Shown one piece after another: positions 24,506 through 32,685 of a DNA stretch of 64,000 nt (the stretch's first letter is position 1; each line of letters begins with the position of its first letter). Where the stretch lies: assembly GCA_903907995.1 (NCBI GenBank), contig CAIVQH010000026.1, positions 78,289 to 142,288 of the forward strand. The letters are read 5' to 3'. This stretch comes from an uncultured Verrucomicrobiota bacterium. GTDB taxonomy: Bacteria; Verrucomicrobiota; Verrucomicrobiia; Limisphaerales; UBA9464. Under the pieces are notes generated by a model that saw nothing but the letters and a program-made list of their open reading frames with translations, searched no databases and was not told the DNA's origin. The position numbers were made by a program, and so were the translations under genes.

Positions 24506-27500
24506 ATGCGCATTGTCTTTCGAATAGTCGCCGCCCTGTTTGTGGCGGCGGCTGTGACCGTGGCCGTTCGTCGGTCATCGCCCCATTCTCCTACCGAACC
24601 CATTGGAATAAGCCAACCTCCGGCATTGGCCGGCCCGGCCCTTCCGGCTTCACCTGCCCCACTGGCAGTTCAACACCCAATCTGGACCAATGAGGTCCGG
24701 CTGATGCCCTCCGCCGACCTCCGCTGGCACACCGCGATGCCGGAGCATGATTTCGCCCATTTTCGCGATTGGACTGACCGCTATCTGGCCGCCGACCCGG
24801 CCGGCAAAGCAGAGCTGACCACGGAGGGAGTGGCCGAAGCCAAGGCGCGGCGGGAAGACTTGGCGGCCCTGATCCGACAGGACCCGCGACGGGCGCTGGA
24901 ACTGGCCGTGCCCATTGGCATCCGGTCGGCACTGCCGACGGAAGTCGTTGCCCAGCTGGAACAACGCGTGGATGGCCGGGGCGAATTGGCCGTGCTGGGG
25001 GCCACGCCGGGACCGGACGCGGGGGCGGATTTCGAATCCTTCTTTCGCACGGCGGCGGTCAACGGCGACCGCTTCCGGGCCTATGTCTATGGCCGTCGTG
25101 ATGGCGACCCGACCCGTTTCGACATCCCCTTGCACGGCATCGCGCTCGACGGGCAGCTCGCCGTCGATGAAAACCCGCTGCGCGTGCTGGAAACGGCCGA
25201 AGCAGCCCCCATCCTGGCGCGCGATCCGGTGTGCGCGGTCTCCGGGCTGGCCGCCTCCAGTTTCGGCGAGCCGGTGGTCGTGGACAACGGTTCCCAAAAT
25301 CTCGTGCTCTGTTCGCCCGCCCATGCGGAACTGCTGAACGAGCAGCTGATCCTGGCCGAATCCGGCGGCAGCGGTCTGGCCACCCCCAATGGCAATCCGC
25401 TGCCGGCCTCGGCCTACACGGAGGGGGTGAAGCGGCTGCTGTTCATCCGCGTGGACTTTTCGGACCTCGCGGGCACGCCGTTCAGCGACACGACGGGCAC
25501 CAATCTCACCAGGAATCTCAGCCAGTTTTACCAGGATCAGTCGTATGCTCGGACCAGCTTCAAGCTGATCGGGGCCGGCTCGGCGATCACCCCGACGCTG
25601 CGGATGCCCAAGACGGCGAAGTACTACGGCACCAACGACGCGGCGCTGCTGATGACCGACGCCCGCAACGCCGCGACCACGGCGGGCTTTCCCCAGGGCA
25701 GCTTTGACTGGGACCTGATCTGCTTCGGCGCCGTGCCGGGTTTCAACTTCGCCGGCCTCGGCTACGTGGGTGGACGCGGCTGCTGGATCCGGGCGGCTTT
25801 TGACATGGCCGGCGGCGTGCCAGGACATGAGCTGGGGCACAACTACGGGCTGAACCACGCCAATTTCTGGGATACCGGCGGCGTGAGCGCGACGGCGGCC
25901 AACGGCAACAACGTGGAATACGGCGACCCCTTCGATACGATGGGAAATGCCACCGCCGGCAAACGGCACTTCAACGCCCGCAGCAAGGCCTTGCTGAACT
26001 GGCTGGTGCCCGCCGGCGTACGCACGATCACCACCAACGGCACCTACCGCGTCTTCGCCATGGACGCGACCAACGCGACCGGCATCCGGGCCTTAAAGCT
26101 CGCCCGCAACGCCAAGACCAACTACTGGTTCGAGTTCCGCCAGCTCTTCACCGACAACCGCTGGCTGATGAGCGGCCTAGGCGTGCGCTGGGGTCGCTCC
26201 GACAACAACCAGCAGAGCCTCCTGCTGGACACGACGCCCGGCTCGGCCGACGCCAAAGACGACTCCGCCGTGGTGATCGGGCGGACCTTCAACGACCCGG
26301 CGATCAACCTGCACGTCACGCCCATTGGCAAGGGCGGCACGGTGCCGGAATCGCTGGATGTCGTGGTGATGATCGGCGCGTTTCCCAGCAACCAGCCGCC
26401 CACGCTGGCCATCAAGGGTTCAACGGTGGTCCCGGCGGTCAATGCCACTGTGACGTTTACCGCCTCGGCGGCGGATGCGGATGGTGATCCGTTGGCCTAT
26501 TATTGGGATTTCGGTGACGGAACCTTCGGCAACAACAGTGCGACCGCCCAGAAGAGCTGGGCCACCGCGGGAGAGTACCTGGTGCGCTGCACCGCTACCG
26601 ACATGAAAGGCGGCACCGCCAGCGACTCGGTGGTGGTGCGCGTCGGTAGCCCGACCACCGTTCGGCTGGCCGGGCGTGTCCTGCACGACGGTCAGCCGGT
26701 CGAGGGCGTACGCGTGTCGGTCTCGAACACCAAGCTCACCTTTACCGATAGCGACGGCACCTACCTGCTGGTCGGCCTCGCCAAGGGCACCTATACGGTG
26801 ACGGCGGCGGCAGAAGGGCTGCTCTTTACCAAGAACGGCTTCACGAATCCCCTGAATCTGACCGCCAACCGGACGGGTATCGACTTCACCGCTTCCCTGC
26901 CGGGTGATTTGCAGATGGTCACCCTCGTGCCCTCAGGAGCGGAGTGGCGCTTCTCGGACCTGGGCAAGGACTTGGGCACGGCGTGGCAGGCGAGCGCGTT
27001 CGACGATTCGCTCTGGCGCAAGGGCGCGGCCCTTCTGGGTTACGGCGACCCCGGCGTGGTAACGACCCTGGATTTTGGCCCCGATCCCAATGCCAAGTAC
27101 ATCACCTCGTATTTCCGGCACGCCTTTATGGTGGATGATCCGACACGCTTCCTCGCGGTCACGCTCGGACTGTTGCGGGACGATGGCGGCGTGGTTTACC
27201 TGAACGGCAAGGAGGTCTTCCGCAGCAACATGCCCACGGGAACCGTGAACTTTGGCACCCTGGCCTCCACCACCGTGGGCGGCACCGATGAACGGACTTT
27301 TTTCGAGACCGATCTCAATGCCGCCAGTTTCGTGAAGGGAACCAACTCCCTGGCGGTGGAGATCCACCAGTCGGTCGCCACCAGTTCGGACCTCAGTTTC
27401 GACCTCCAGCTCACGGCCCTGGTAGCCCCACCGTTGGTGCCTCCGGCACTGACTTTCGCACCGGCCACGGGCGGTGGCTTGCGGATCAGCTGGCCCGTCA

Positions 27501-27652
27501 GCTACGTGGGCTGGCAGATGGAGACCGCCTCCCAGTTGGGTGGAAACGCCCCGTGGCAGGGGGCCGACGCGACGGTGGAAAGCGGTGGCGGGGAACAATT
27601 TGTCATCCTGCCACTGAGCGATACGGCGCGCTTTTACCGATTGGCACACTGA
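24506..27652 (+). CDS. Secreted metzincin-type metalloprotease with PKD domain
   Basis: About 1048 residues. Signal or anchor segment IVAALFVAAAVTVAV near the N terminus, a propeptide-like region, then a metalloprotease domain with HELGHNYGLNH near residue 441 (zinc ligands H, H, H and catalytic E) and a Met-turn FDTMGNA; gametolysin/M11-like by pattern. After it come a PKD domain (~635-725; YYWDFGDGTFG), a carboxypeptidase-regulatory-like beta domain (~728-800; GRVLHDGQPVEGVRV, DGTYLLVGLAKGTYTV) and a C-terminal galactose-binding-like region. Probably secreted or surface-attached for polymer breakdown. ATG 24506 follows AAGG with suitable spacing. Confidence 0.85.
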   Translation: MRIVFRIVAALFVAAAVTVAVRRSSPHSPTEPIGISQPPALAGPALPASPAPLAVQHPIWTNEVRLMPSADLRWHTAMPEHDFAHFRDWTDRYLAADPAGKAELTTEGVAEAKARREDLAALIRQDPRRALELAVPIGIRSALPTEVVAQLEQRVDGRGELAVLGATPGPDAGADFESFFRTAAVNGDRFRAYVYGRRDGDPTRFDIPLHGIALDGQLAVDENPLRVLETAEAAPILARDPVCAVSGLAASSFGEPVVVDNGSQNLVLCSPAHAELLNEQLILAESGGSGLATPNGNPLPASAYTEGVKRLLFIRVDFSDLAGTPFSDTTGTNLTRNLSQFYQDQSYARTSFKLIGAGSAITPTLRMPKTAKYYGTNDAALLMTDARNAATTAGFPQGSFDWDLICFGAVPGFNFAGLGYVGGRGCWIRAAFDMAGGVPGHELGHNYGLNHANFWDTGGVSATAANGNNVEYGDPFDTMGNATAGKRHFNARSKALLNWLVPAGVRTITTNGTYRVFAMDATNATGIRALKLARNAKTNYWFEFRQLFTDNRWLMSGLGVRWGRSDNNQQSLLLDTTPGSADAKDDSAVVIGRTFNDPAINLHVTPIGKGGTVPESLDVVVMIGAFPSNQPPTLAIKGSTVVPAVNATVTFTASAADADGDPLAYYWDFGDGTFGNNSATAQKSWATAGEYLVRCTATDMKGGTASDSVVVRVGSPTTVRLAGRVLHDGQPVEGVRVSVSNTKLTFTDSDGTYLLVGLAKGTYTVTAAAEGLLFTKNGFTNPLNLTANRTGIDFTASLPGDLQMVTLVPSGAEWRFSDLGKDLGTAWQASAFDDSLWRKGAALLGYGDPGVVTTLDFGPDPNAKYITSYFRHAFMVDDPTRFLAVTLGLLRDDGGVVYLNGKEVFRSNMPTGTVNFGTLASTTVGGTDERTFFETDLNAASFVKGTNSLAVEIHQSVATSSDLSFDLQLTALVAPPLVPPALTFAPATGGGLRISWPVSYVGWQMETASQLGGNAPWQGADATVESGGGEQFVILPLSDTARFYRLAH

Positions 27653-27750
27653 TTCTCGACCCGGGTTCCGACATCGGGAGGCTCAGTCTTCAAGAGAATG
27701 GGGATTCGTCACTTCGTCGCCCCCAACTGCCGGCCTTCTTGAAAGGACAG

Positions 27751-27912
27751 CTATCGCCCTTCGGTCATGGGCGCCGGCAGGCTGTTTTCGGAGCCCTTCG
27801 GCGCGTTCCAGGGGCGTGAGGAGAGCTCATCGTCGGATTTGCAGCCAACGACCAGCAGGGAAAACCCGGCCAGCATCAGCGGCAGGAGGGAAAAACGACG
27901 CACGGACTTCAT
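27751..27912 (-). CDS. Small lipoprotein, tandem copy A
   Basis: 53 residues from ATG 27912. Lipoprotein signal with core LLPLMLAGFSLLVVGC (lipobox VVGC), then a short tail SDDELSSRPWN and ending APMTEGR. It is nearly the same as the protein at 28101-28262, from which it is separated by a bidirectional terminator. The frame continues upstream into a degenerate copy of the coiled-coil gene's 3' end because the corresponding TGA has become TGG. Function unknown. Confidence 0.7.
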   Translation of the reverse strand: MKSVRRFSLLPLMLAGFSLLVVGCKSDDELSSRPWNAPKGSENSLPAPMTEGR

Positions 27913-28014
27913 GTTGAACCAATAGAGGAATCGGTCGCCTTGGCCATCTGCAACCTCAGCCTGTTTCCTGCCCAGCGGCTGGTTGGCGCTGCCGCCCACG
28001 ACGATTTTGCCTTG
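27913..28014 (-). pseudogene. Remnant of the coiled-coil gene 3' end
   Basis: Translated on the minus strand it reads GKIVVGGSANQPL, then AEVADGQGDRFLYW, directly matching the end of the protein at 28269-29024 (GKARIV, SIANLLPDW, AVAEGDKFLY and its stop). It shows that the lipoprotein duplication carried about 100 bp of the upstream gene. No start codon or upstream domain remains. Confidence 0.65.
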
Positions 28015-28053
28015 GGTCGGGGCGTCCTGGGCCTCCTTGGCATTGCCAAAAGC

Positions 28054-28088
28054 AAAAACGCCGACGGGTTAACCGTCGGCGTTTTTTT
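28054..28088. terminator. Bidirectional terminator
   Basis: AAAAACGCCGACGG pairs with CCGTCGGCGTTTTT around GTTAA, giving T-runs on both strands. It terminates the minus-strand operon of coiled-coil protein and lipoprotein copy B, 13 bp past the latter's stop. Confidence 0.88.
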
Positions 28089-28100
28089 AAATTGTCGGGC

Positions 28101-28262
28101 TTAGCGCCCTTCGGTCATGGAAGCCGGAAGGCCGTTTTCCCAGCTCTTCGGCGTATTCCACGGGCGGGCGGACAGCTCATCGTCGGATTTGCATCCGGTG
28201 ACCAGCAGCGAAAGTCCGGCCAGGGCTAGCAACAGCAGAAAAAGACGGCTCACTGACTTCAT
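28101..28262 (-). CDS. Small lipoprotein, tandem copy B
   Basis: 53 residues, start ATG 28262 and stop at 28101. Signal core LFLLLLALAGLSLLVTGC with lipobox VTGC, then KSDDELSARPWNTP and a C-terminal SMTEGR. It begins 6 bp after the stop of the coiled-coil gene, so the two are cotranscribed. Differences from copy A are spread through both signal and tail but conserve KSDDELS and RPWN, which suggests both copies have been under selection as proteins. Function unknown; probably anchored in a membrane facing the periplasm. Confidence 0.75.
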   Translation of the reverse strand: MKSVSRLFLLLLALAGLSLLVTGCKSDDELSARPWNTPKSWENGLPASMTEGR

Positions 28263-28268
28263 GCTGGA

Positions 28269-29024
28269 TCAATAGAGGAACTTGTCGCCTTCCGCAACTG
28301 CGACATCGCCCTGCTTCCAGTCGGGCAGCAGGTTGGCGATCGAGCGGTTCTTATCGACACTGACGATACGGGCCTTGCCGATGAGCTTGTCGCCATGGCG
28401 GACCATCACCACGCCGTGCTCCTTGGCACCCTGGTCTTCGCCGGCGTCGAGCAGCACAAAGTCCCATTTCGCGTCCACGGCGATGATGTTGCCCTTCAGG
28501 CCGGGCATTTCGACAACCTTTTCGCTGTCATCCTCGTACTTGTGCAGGCGGTTTTCCAGGCTGGCGATGCTGCGGAGGAAAATCTTGCGTTCCTCACCCA
28601 GGGCGTTGCGGGCCTCGTTGGCATCGCGCAGATCGGTCTGCAGTTTGACGATCTGGTCGGGTTGGACGCCCAGGGCCTGCCAGCGGGCGAGTTCCTGGTT
28701 GGCCTCGTTGCGCTCCTTGCTGGCCTTGCTCAGATCCGTGGCCAGCTTGTCGGCCCGGGTCTTCTGCATGGTCGCGTCGTTGGAGGCGGTCTCGAGGGCC
28801 GACTTGGTTTCCGACAGCTCCTTGCCCGCCTTCTCGGCGTTGGCCTTGGCCAGCTTGGCGTCGGCTTCGGCCTTCCCGCGGGCGGCGGTCTCCGCCGTAA
28901 GCTTGTTCTGGGTGTCGCCCAGGGTGGCGGTTTGCTGCTCGATGGCAGGCTTGGTGACGACGAAGTTGACGACCAGTGCGGCGATGCCGGCCACCAGTGC
29001 GAGAACAAGAGCAAGACGAAGCAT
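28269..29024 (-). CDS. Membrane-anchored coiled-coil protein
   Basis: 251 residues. One N-terminal membrane segment (LRLALVLALVAGIAALVVNFVV), then a long Ala/Lys/Glu coiled coil (~30-165) and a C-terminal small beta domain (GNIIAVDAKWDFVLLD, VVMVRHGDKLIGKARIV), of the kind seen in MreC-like or FlgT-like C-terminal domains. Probably a periplasmic envelope component. It is the first gene of an operon with lipoprotein copy B. The last ~25 codons are duplicated downstream. Specific function not recognised. Confidence 0.75.
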   Translation of the reverse strand: MLRLALVLALVAGIAALVVNFVVTKPAIEQQTATLGDTQNKLTAETAARGKAEADAKLAKANAEKAGKELSETKSALETASNDATMQKTRADKLATDLSKASKERNEANQELARWQALGVQPDQIVKLQTDLRDANEARNALGEERKIFLRSIASLENRLHKYEDDSEKVVEMPGLKGNIIAVDAKWDFVLLDAGEDQGAKEHGVVMVRHGDKLIGKARIVSVDKNRSIANLLPDWKQGDVAVAEGDKFLY

Positions 29025-29225
29025 GACTAAGGCGAGTTGAGAATTGTGACGGCACGACGCTACGGGTGCCCCGTAAAGGTGTCAACGTTCGCTTGCGTGA
29101 ACGTGACGGACGGGTTTTCGGACGCACCCATGGGTGACTCGGAGATTCCGGAAATCACGGCTGAGCCACGGGGAAAAGCGTCGGCCGGGCCGCTCGAAAA
29201 TTAGCCGGATCGTTGCATTTGTTGC

Positions 29226-29254
29226 TTGTCAGGTCTGCGATTCAGGAGTTTAAC
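29226..29254 (+). promoter_or_regulatory. Promoter of TonB receptor 1
   Basis: TTGTCA at 29226-29231 and TTTAAC at 29249-29254 with 17-bp spacing. The same boxes, spacing and most spacer bases recur at 32564-32592 ahead of the second receptor gene, which supports a genuine sigma-70-type promoter. Confidence 0.65.
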
Positions 29255-29260
29255 CCCTTC

Positions 29261-29346
29261 GTAAGCATGGCCACCCAAACTTGGCCATGGTGCGGAAACC
29301 CATAATGCGGCCGTCCAAACTCCGGCCGCTGTTCTGTTACAACCGT
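29261..29346 (+). promoter_or_regulatory. Two-hairpin 5' leader of TonB receptor 1
   Basis: Leader between the likely transcription start and ATG 29347. Stem 1 pairs CATGGCCA (29266-29273) with TGGCCATG (29282-29289); stem 2 pairs GCGGCCG (29307-29313) with CGGCCGC (29323-29329). Both loops contain CCAAAC. The near-identical leader at 32599-32685 keeps both stems with wobble changes. No known riboswitch class is recognised. Confidence 0.65.
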
Positions 29347-32300
29347 ATGAACTACACAGCCAGCCAGCCGTCAACCCGTGTCGATTTCTATCGGCGCGCA
29401 CTCCTCATGGGCCTCGGCGCCCAGCTCATCGCACCCTCCGCCTTTTTGCTGGCGGAAGATGCCTCCACCAAGGCGCCGGCGGAGATGAAGAAAACCGTCA
29501 TCACCGGCTCCCTGATTCCCACCGCCGACACGGTCGGAATGTCCCCGATTGACACCATCAGCAGCGCCGACATCCAGAAAGTGGGCGGTACGGACATCCT
29601 GCAAACCCTGAAGGCCCTGAACACCTCGTTCATGGGCAACGGCAACATCGGGCAATCGCTGAACAACGGCGGCTTCGGCGAGGCCTATCTGGCCATCCGC
29701 AACCTGCCCACCCTGATCCTGGTGGACGGCAAACGGGTGAACATCAGCGCCTTCAGCACCTATGTCGGCACCTTCTCGGTCGACCTGAACACCATTCCGG
29801 TGGCCATGGTGGACCGCATTGAAGTCCTGAAGGACGGCGCCTCGACCACGTACGGCTCGGATGCCATCGGCGGCGTGATCAACATCATCACCAAGCAGGG
29901 TTGGAACGGCGCCGAGGTTTCCGGCCGCTATGGCTTCGGACTCGACAAGGGGGTTTACAATGAGGCCCGTGGCTCCGCCGTGATCGGTTATGCGAAAGAC
30001 CAGACACGCCTCACCGTGGGGGCCAACTACTACTACTCCGACCCGATCTATGCCGGGGACCGCGGCCTCGCCGCCCTCGGGGTCAACGAGCTCGCGGCGG
30101 CGGGCCTGAACGCACCCAGCTACATCAGCGGCAACTATCCCGGACGGGCGGGCAATTACATTCTGGCAGGCTCCCCGCTCGCGGTGGGCGCTCCCGGATA
30201 CAAGGCGGGCCTGAACGCGCCTCCCATCGTGAGTGGCGGACCCTTTGCCTCGGTGGCCGATTACAACGCCGCCGCCTTCCAACAGCTGGGATATAATCCC
30301 TATATCCTCATCAATACGACGCCGGCCAGCGAGGCCCTGGGGGGGTCGAAAACCATTTTCAACACCACCACCCTTCACCCGGTAACTATCCAGCGTCAGG
30401 ACCGCCGGAACGTGGTCGGAAATCTGGAACAGGACCTGTTTCAGGAGCACCTCACCTTCTATGCGCAGCTGCTTTACTCCAAGACCGAGAGCCTGGCCCA
30501 GCTGGCCCCCTCACCGGTCAGTTCCCTGGGCCTCTACAACCTGTTCGTGCCGGCCAACAATCCGTACAACCCCTTCGGAACGGACACCGGACTTGGCGCC
30601 GCGGCAAATTACGGCATCCGTACGCGCCTGATCGAGACGGGCAACCGCCAGTTCAACTCCGACTCCGATGCGATTCATGCCGTGGCCGGGTTCAAGGGCG
30701 ATGTCTTCGAAGACAAATACCACTATGACGTCAGCGTGGATTACAGCCGGACGCAGCAGGAGCAGATCCAGAACAGCGCCGGCTCACCGGCGCTGAACCT
30801 GGCGATGACGCCCCTGGCGGGATCGAGCACGCTGAGCCAGCTGAAGGATTCCAGCGGAAACTATGTGCCGCTCTACAATATCTTTGCTCTGCCCGGCTTC
30901 AACAGCCCCCAGACGATCAACGCCATCAAGGCCTCCGGTTTCCAGACCGGCTTCTCCGACCTGCTCGCGGTGGAAGGGACGATGCATGGGGAAATCTTTG
31001 ACCTGCCCGCCGGACCGTTGCAACTGGGCGTCGGGGGCCAGTATGTCGGGGAAAGCCTCAGCCTCTCCGCCGATCCCCTGCTCGCCTCCGGAAATCTCAT
31101 CGGTCTGGGCAGCTATCCGGTCTTCCCCGGTGGCAATCGCGACCGGGTGGCGGGGTTCGTCGAGGCGGCCATCCCACTCACCTCCCCCCAGCAGGGGATC
31201 CCGGGATTGTACCGGTTCGACCTTTCGGCCTCCGGACGCATTGAGTACTTGGATTCATTGAACAACTCCAAGTCGTCAACCGTTCCCAAGGTGGGCTTCC
31301 GCTGGCAGCCGCTGGACGAGCAGGTGACCATCGCCGGCACCTATTCCCAGGGTTTCGTGGTGCCGGCACTCACCCAGCTTTACGGGCCGGCCGTGTCGAG
31401 CGACCCCTACATCGTCCTGCCGGATGATACCAACGGATTCAAACCTTCGGCGACCCAGAACGGGCAGGTCAATTTCCTGAGCAACTCGGACCTGGGGCCG
31501 GCCTCCTCCGAGACGTTCACGACCAGCCTCACCTATTCCCCGAAGCAGATCAAAAATCTGACCCTGGGAGTCAGCTACTATCACATCACTGAGACGGATG
31601 TGGCCTTTTACCCCACCGCCACCGCCATCGCGGCCGATCTCAACCAGAATGGCGCGGCGTCCACCTGGGTGAACAACCCGAATCTTCATGGCGCTCCCAT
31701 TTACCTCGACCAGAACAACAACCCCTATGTGCCCACGGCGGGGGTCCAGTCCACCTACATCAACGCCAGCAACGTCGGGATATTCAACCTCCCCCTCATG
31801 CCGGGTGGCGCGCTGCGGACCCAGGGCTTTGATGTGTCGGGCGACTACCTGCTGGATACCGGCGCTGCGGGCACGATCCGGTTCTTTGCCCAGGCAAACA
31901 TCCTGCTCTCCTACGAAATCAAGCTGCCGGGCGGTTCGGAATACCTGAACTACAAGGGTCAATATACCGACACCCAGGCCGTGGCCGCTCCCCAGGGGAT
32001 GATCCCGAACTACAACATCACGGCCGGCTTCACGTGGAGCTACCGGGATTTGGACTACACGGTCGTCGCGCACTATCAGCCCGGAGTGATCGACCTGGGC
32101 GACCTCCATCCCTCGGTGGGCGCCCCGTCCAATGACTTCACGGCCAGCGGAGCCGCCTGGCATGTGCCCGCCTACTACAAGATCGACATGCAGCTCGCCT
32201 ACACGTTCAAGAGCCCCGAGAAGAAGTGGTATGACAATACCCGCATCGCGGTCGGCCTGAACAACGTGACCGACGAGCAGCCCAAGCTGATCGCCTCATC

Positions 32301-32379
32301 TTCCGAGGACAATACCGACAAGGCCAGCTACGACATCATCGGCCGCTTCCTCTACGTCGAGGTTTCCAAGAAATTCTGA
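29347..32379 (+). CDS. TonB-dependent outer-membrane receptor 1
   Basis: About 1010 residues: signal peptide (DFYRRALLMGLGAQLIAPSA to about residue 30), a TonB-box-like VITGS near 48, plug domain (~50-190; ILVDGKRVN, DRIEVLKDGASTTYGSDAI, GGVINIITK) and a 22-stranded barrel ending in the C-terminal Phe (FLYVEVSKKF). It imports a scarce large substrate such as a siderophore, vitamin or glycan using TonB energy; the substrate is unknown. ATG 29347 is chosen because synonymous differences from receptor 2 begin there, while upstream differences do not look coding. A tandem paralogue follows. Confidence 0.92.
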   Translation: MNYTASQPSTRVDFYRRALLMGLGAQLIAPSAFLLAEDASTKAPAEMKKTVITGSLIPTADTVGMSPIDTISSADIQKVGGTDILQTLKALNTSFMGNGNIGQSLNNGGFGEAYLAIRNLPTLILVDGKRVNISAFSTYVGTFSVDLNTIPVAMVDRIEVLKDGASTTYGSDAIGGVINIITKQGWNGAEVSGRYGFGLDKGVYNEARGSAVIGYAKDQTRLTVGANYYYSDPIYAGDRGLAALGVNELAAAGLNAPSYISGNYPGRAGNYILAGSPLAVGAPGYKAGLNAPPIVSGGPFASVADYNAAAFQQLGYNPYILINTTPASEALGGSKTIFNTTTLHPVTIQRQDRRNVVGNLEQDLFQEHLTFYAQLLYSKTESLAQLAPSPVSSLGLYNLFVPANNPYNPFGTDTGLGAAANYGIRTRLIETGNRQFNSDSDAIHAVAGFKGDVFEDKYHYDVSVDYSRTQQEQIQNSAGSPALNLAMTPLAGSSTLSQLKDSSGNYVPLYNIFALPGFNSPQTINAIKASGFQTGFSDLLAVEGTMHGEIFDLPAGPLQLGVGGQYVGESLSLSADPLLASGNLIGLGSYPVFPGGNRDRVAGFVEAAIPLTSPQQGIPGLYRFDLSASGRIEYLDSLNNSKSSTVPKVGFRWQPLDEQVTIAGTYSQGFVVPALTQLYGPAVSSDPYIVLPDDTNGFKPSATQNGQVNFLSNSDLGPASSETFTTSLTYSPKQIKNLTLGVSYYHITETDVAFYPTATAIAADLNQNGAASTWVNNPNLHGAPIYLDQNNNPYVPTAGVQSTYINASNVGIFNLPLMPGGALRTQGFDVSGDYLLDTGAAGTIRFFAQANILLSYEIKLPGGSEYLNYKGQYTDTQAVAAPQGMIPNYNITAGFTWSYRDLDYTVVAHYQPGVIDLGDLHPSVGAPSNDFTASGAAWHVPAYYKIDMQLAYTFKSPEKKWYDNTRIAVGLNNVTDEQPKLIASSSEDNTDKASYDIIGRFLYVEVSKKF

Positions 32380-32402
32380 TTCCGGCGGTACGCCAAGCCT
32401 AC

Positions 32403-32435
32403 AGGGCCGGTCCTTAAGGACCGGCCTTTTTCTTT
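32403..32435 (+). terminator. Terminator of TonB receptor 1
   Basis: GGCCGGTCC (32405-32413) pairs with GGACCGGCC (32418-32426) around TTAA, followed by TTTTTCTTT. Stem and tail are the same as the terminator after receptor 2. Confidence 0.92.
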
Positions 32436-32563
32436 AGGGCGAGCCCGGTCGCCGTCCTCTTCCATAACACCTTCCTGAAAACTCCGCCCGGACCGCCCCG
32501 AATCATTTCCTACGGGTGCGGATTGGAAGGCGGCAAAATTAACCTGACCGTTGGATTTACTTC

Positions 32564-32592
32564 TTGTCAGGCCTGCGATTCAGGGGTTTAAC
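32564..32592 (+). promoter_or_regulatory. Promoter of TonB receptor 2
   Basis: TTGTCA at 32564-32569, 17-bp spacer, TTTAAC at 32587-32592; the spacer (GCGATTCAGGGG portion) is nearly the same as that of receptor 1. Confidence 0.65.
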
Positions 32593-32598
32593 CCTTTC

Positions 32599-32685
32599 GT
32601 AAGCATGGCCACCCAAACTTGGCCGTGGTGTACAAACACACAAATGCGGCCGTCCAAACACCGGTCGCTGTTCTGTTACAACTGT
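32599..32685 (+). promoter_or_regulatory. Two-hairpin 5' leader of TonB receptor 2
   Basis: Stem 1 CATGGCCA (32604-32611) with TGGCCGTG (32620-32627), one U-A pair now U-G. Stem 2 GCGGCCG (32646-32652) with CGGTCGC (32662-32668), one G-C now G-U. Both loops keep CCAAAC. Sequence between and after stems is mostly shared with 29261-29346 except for a few indels. Confidence 0.65.
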
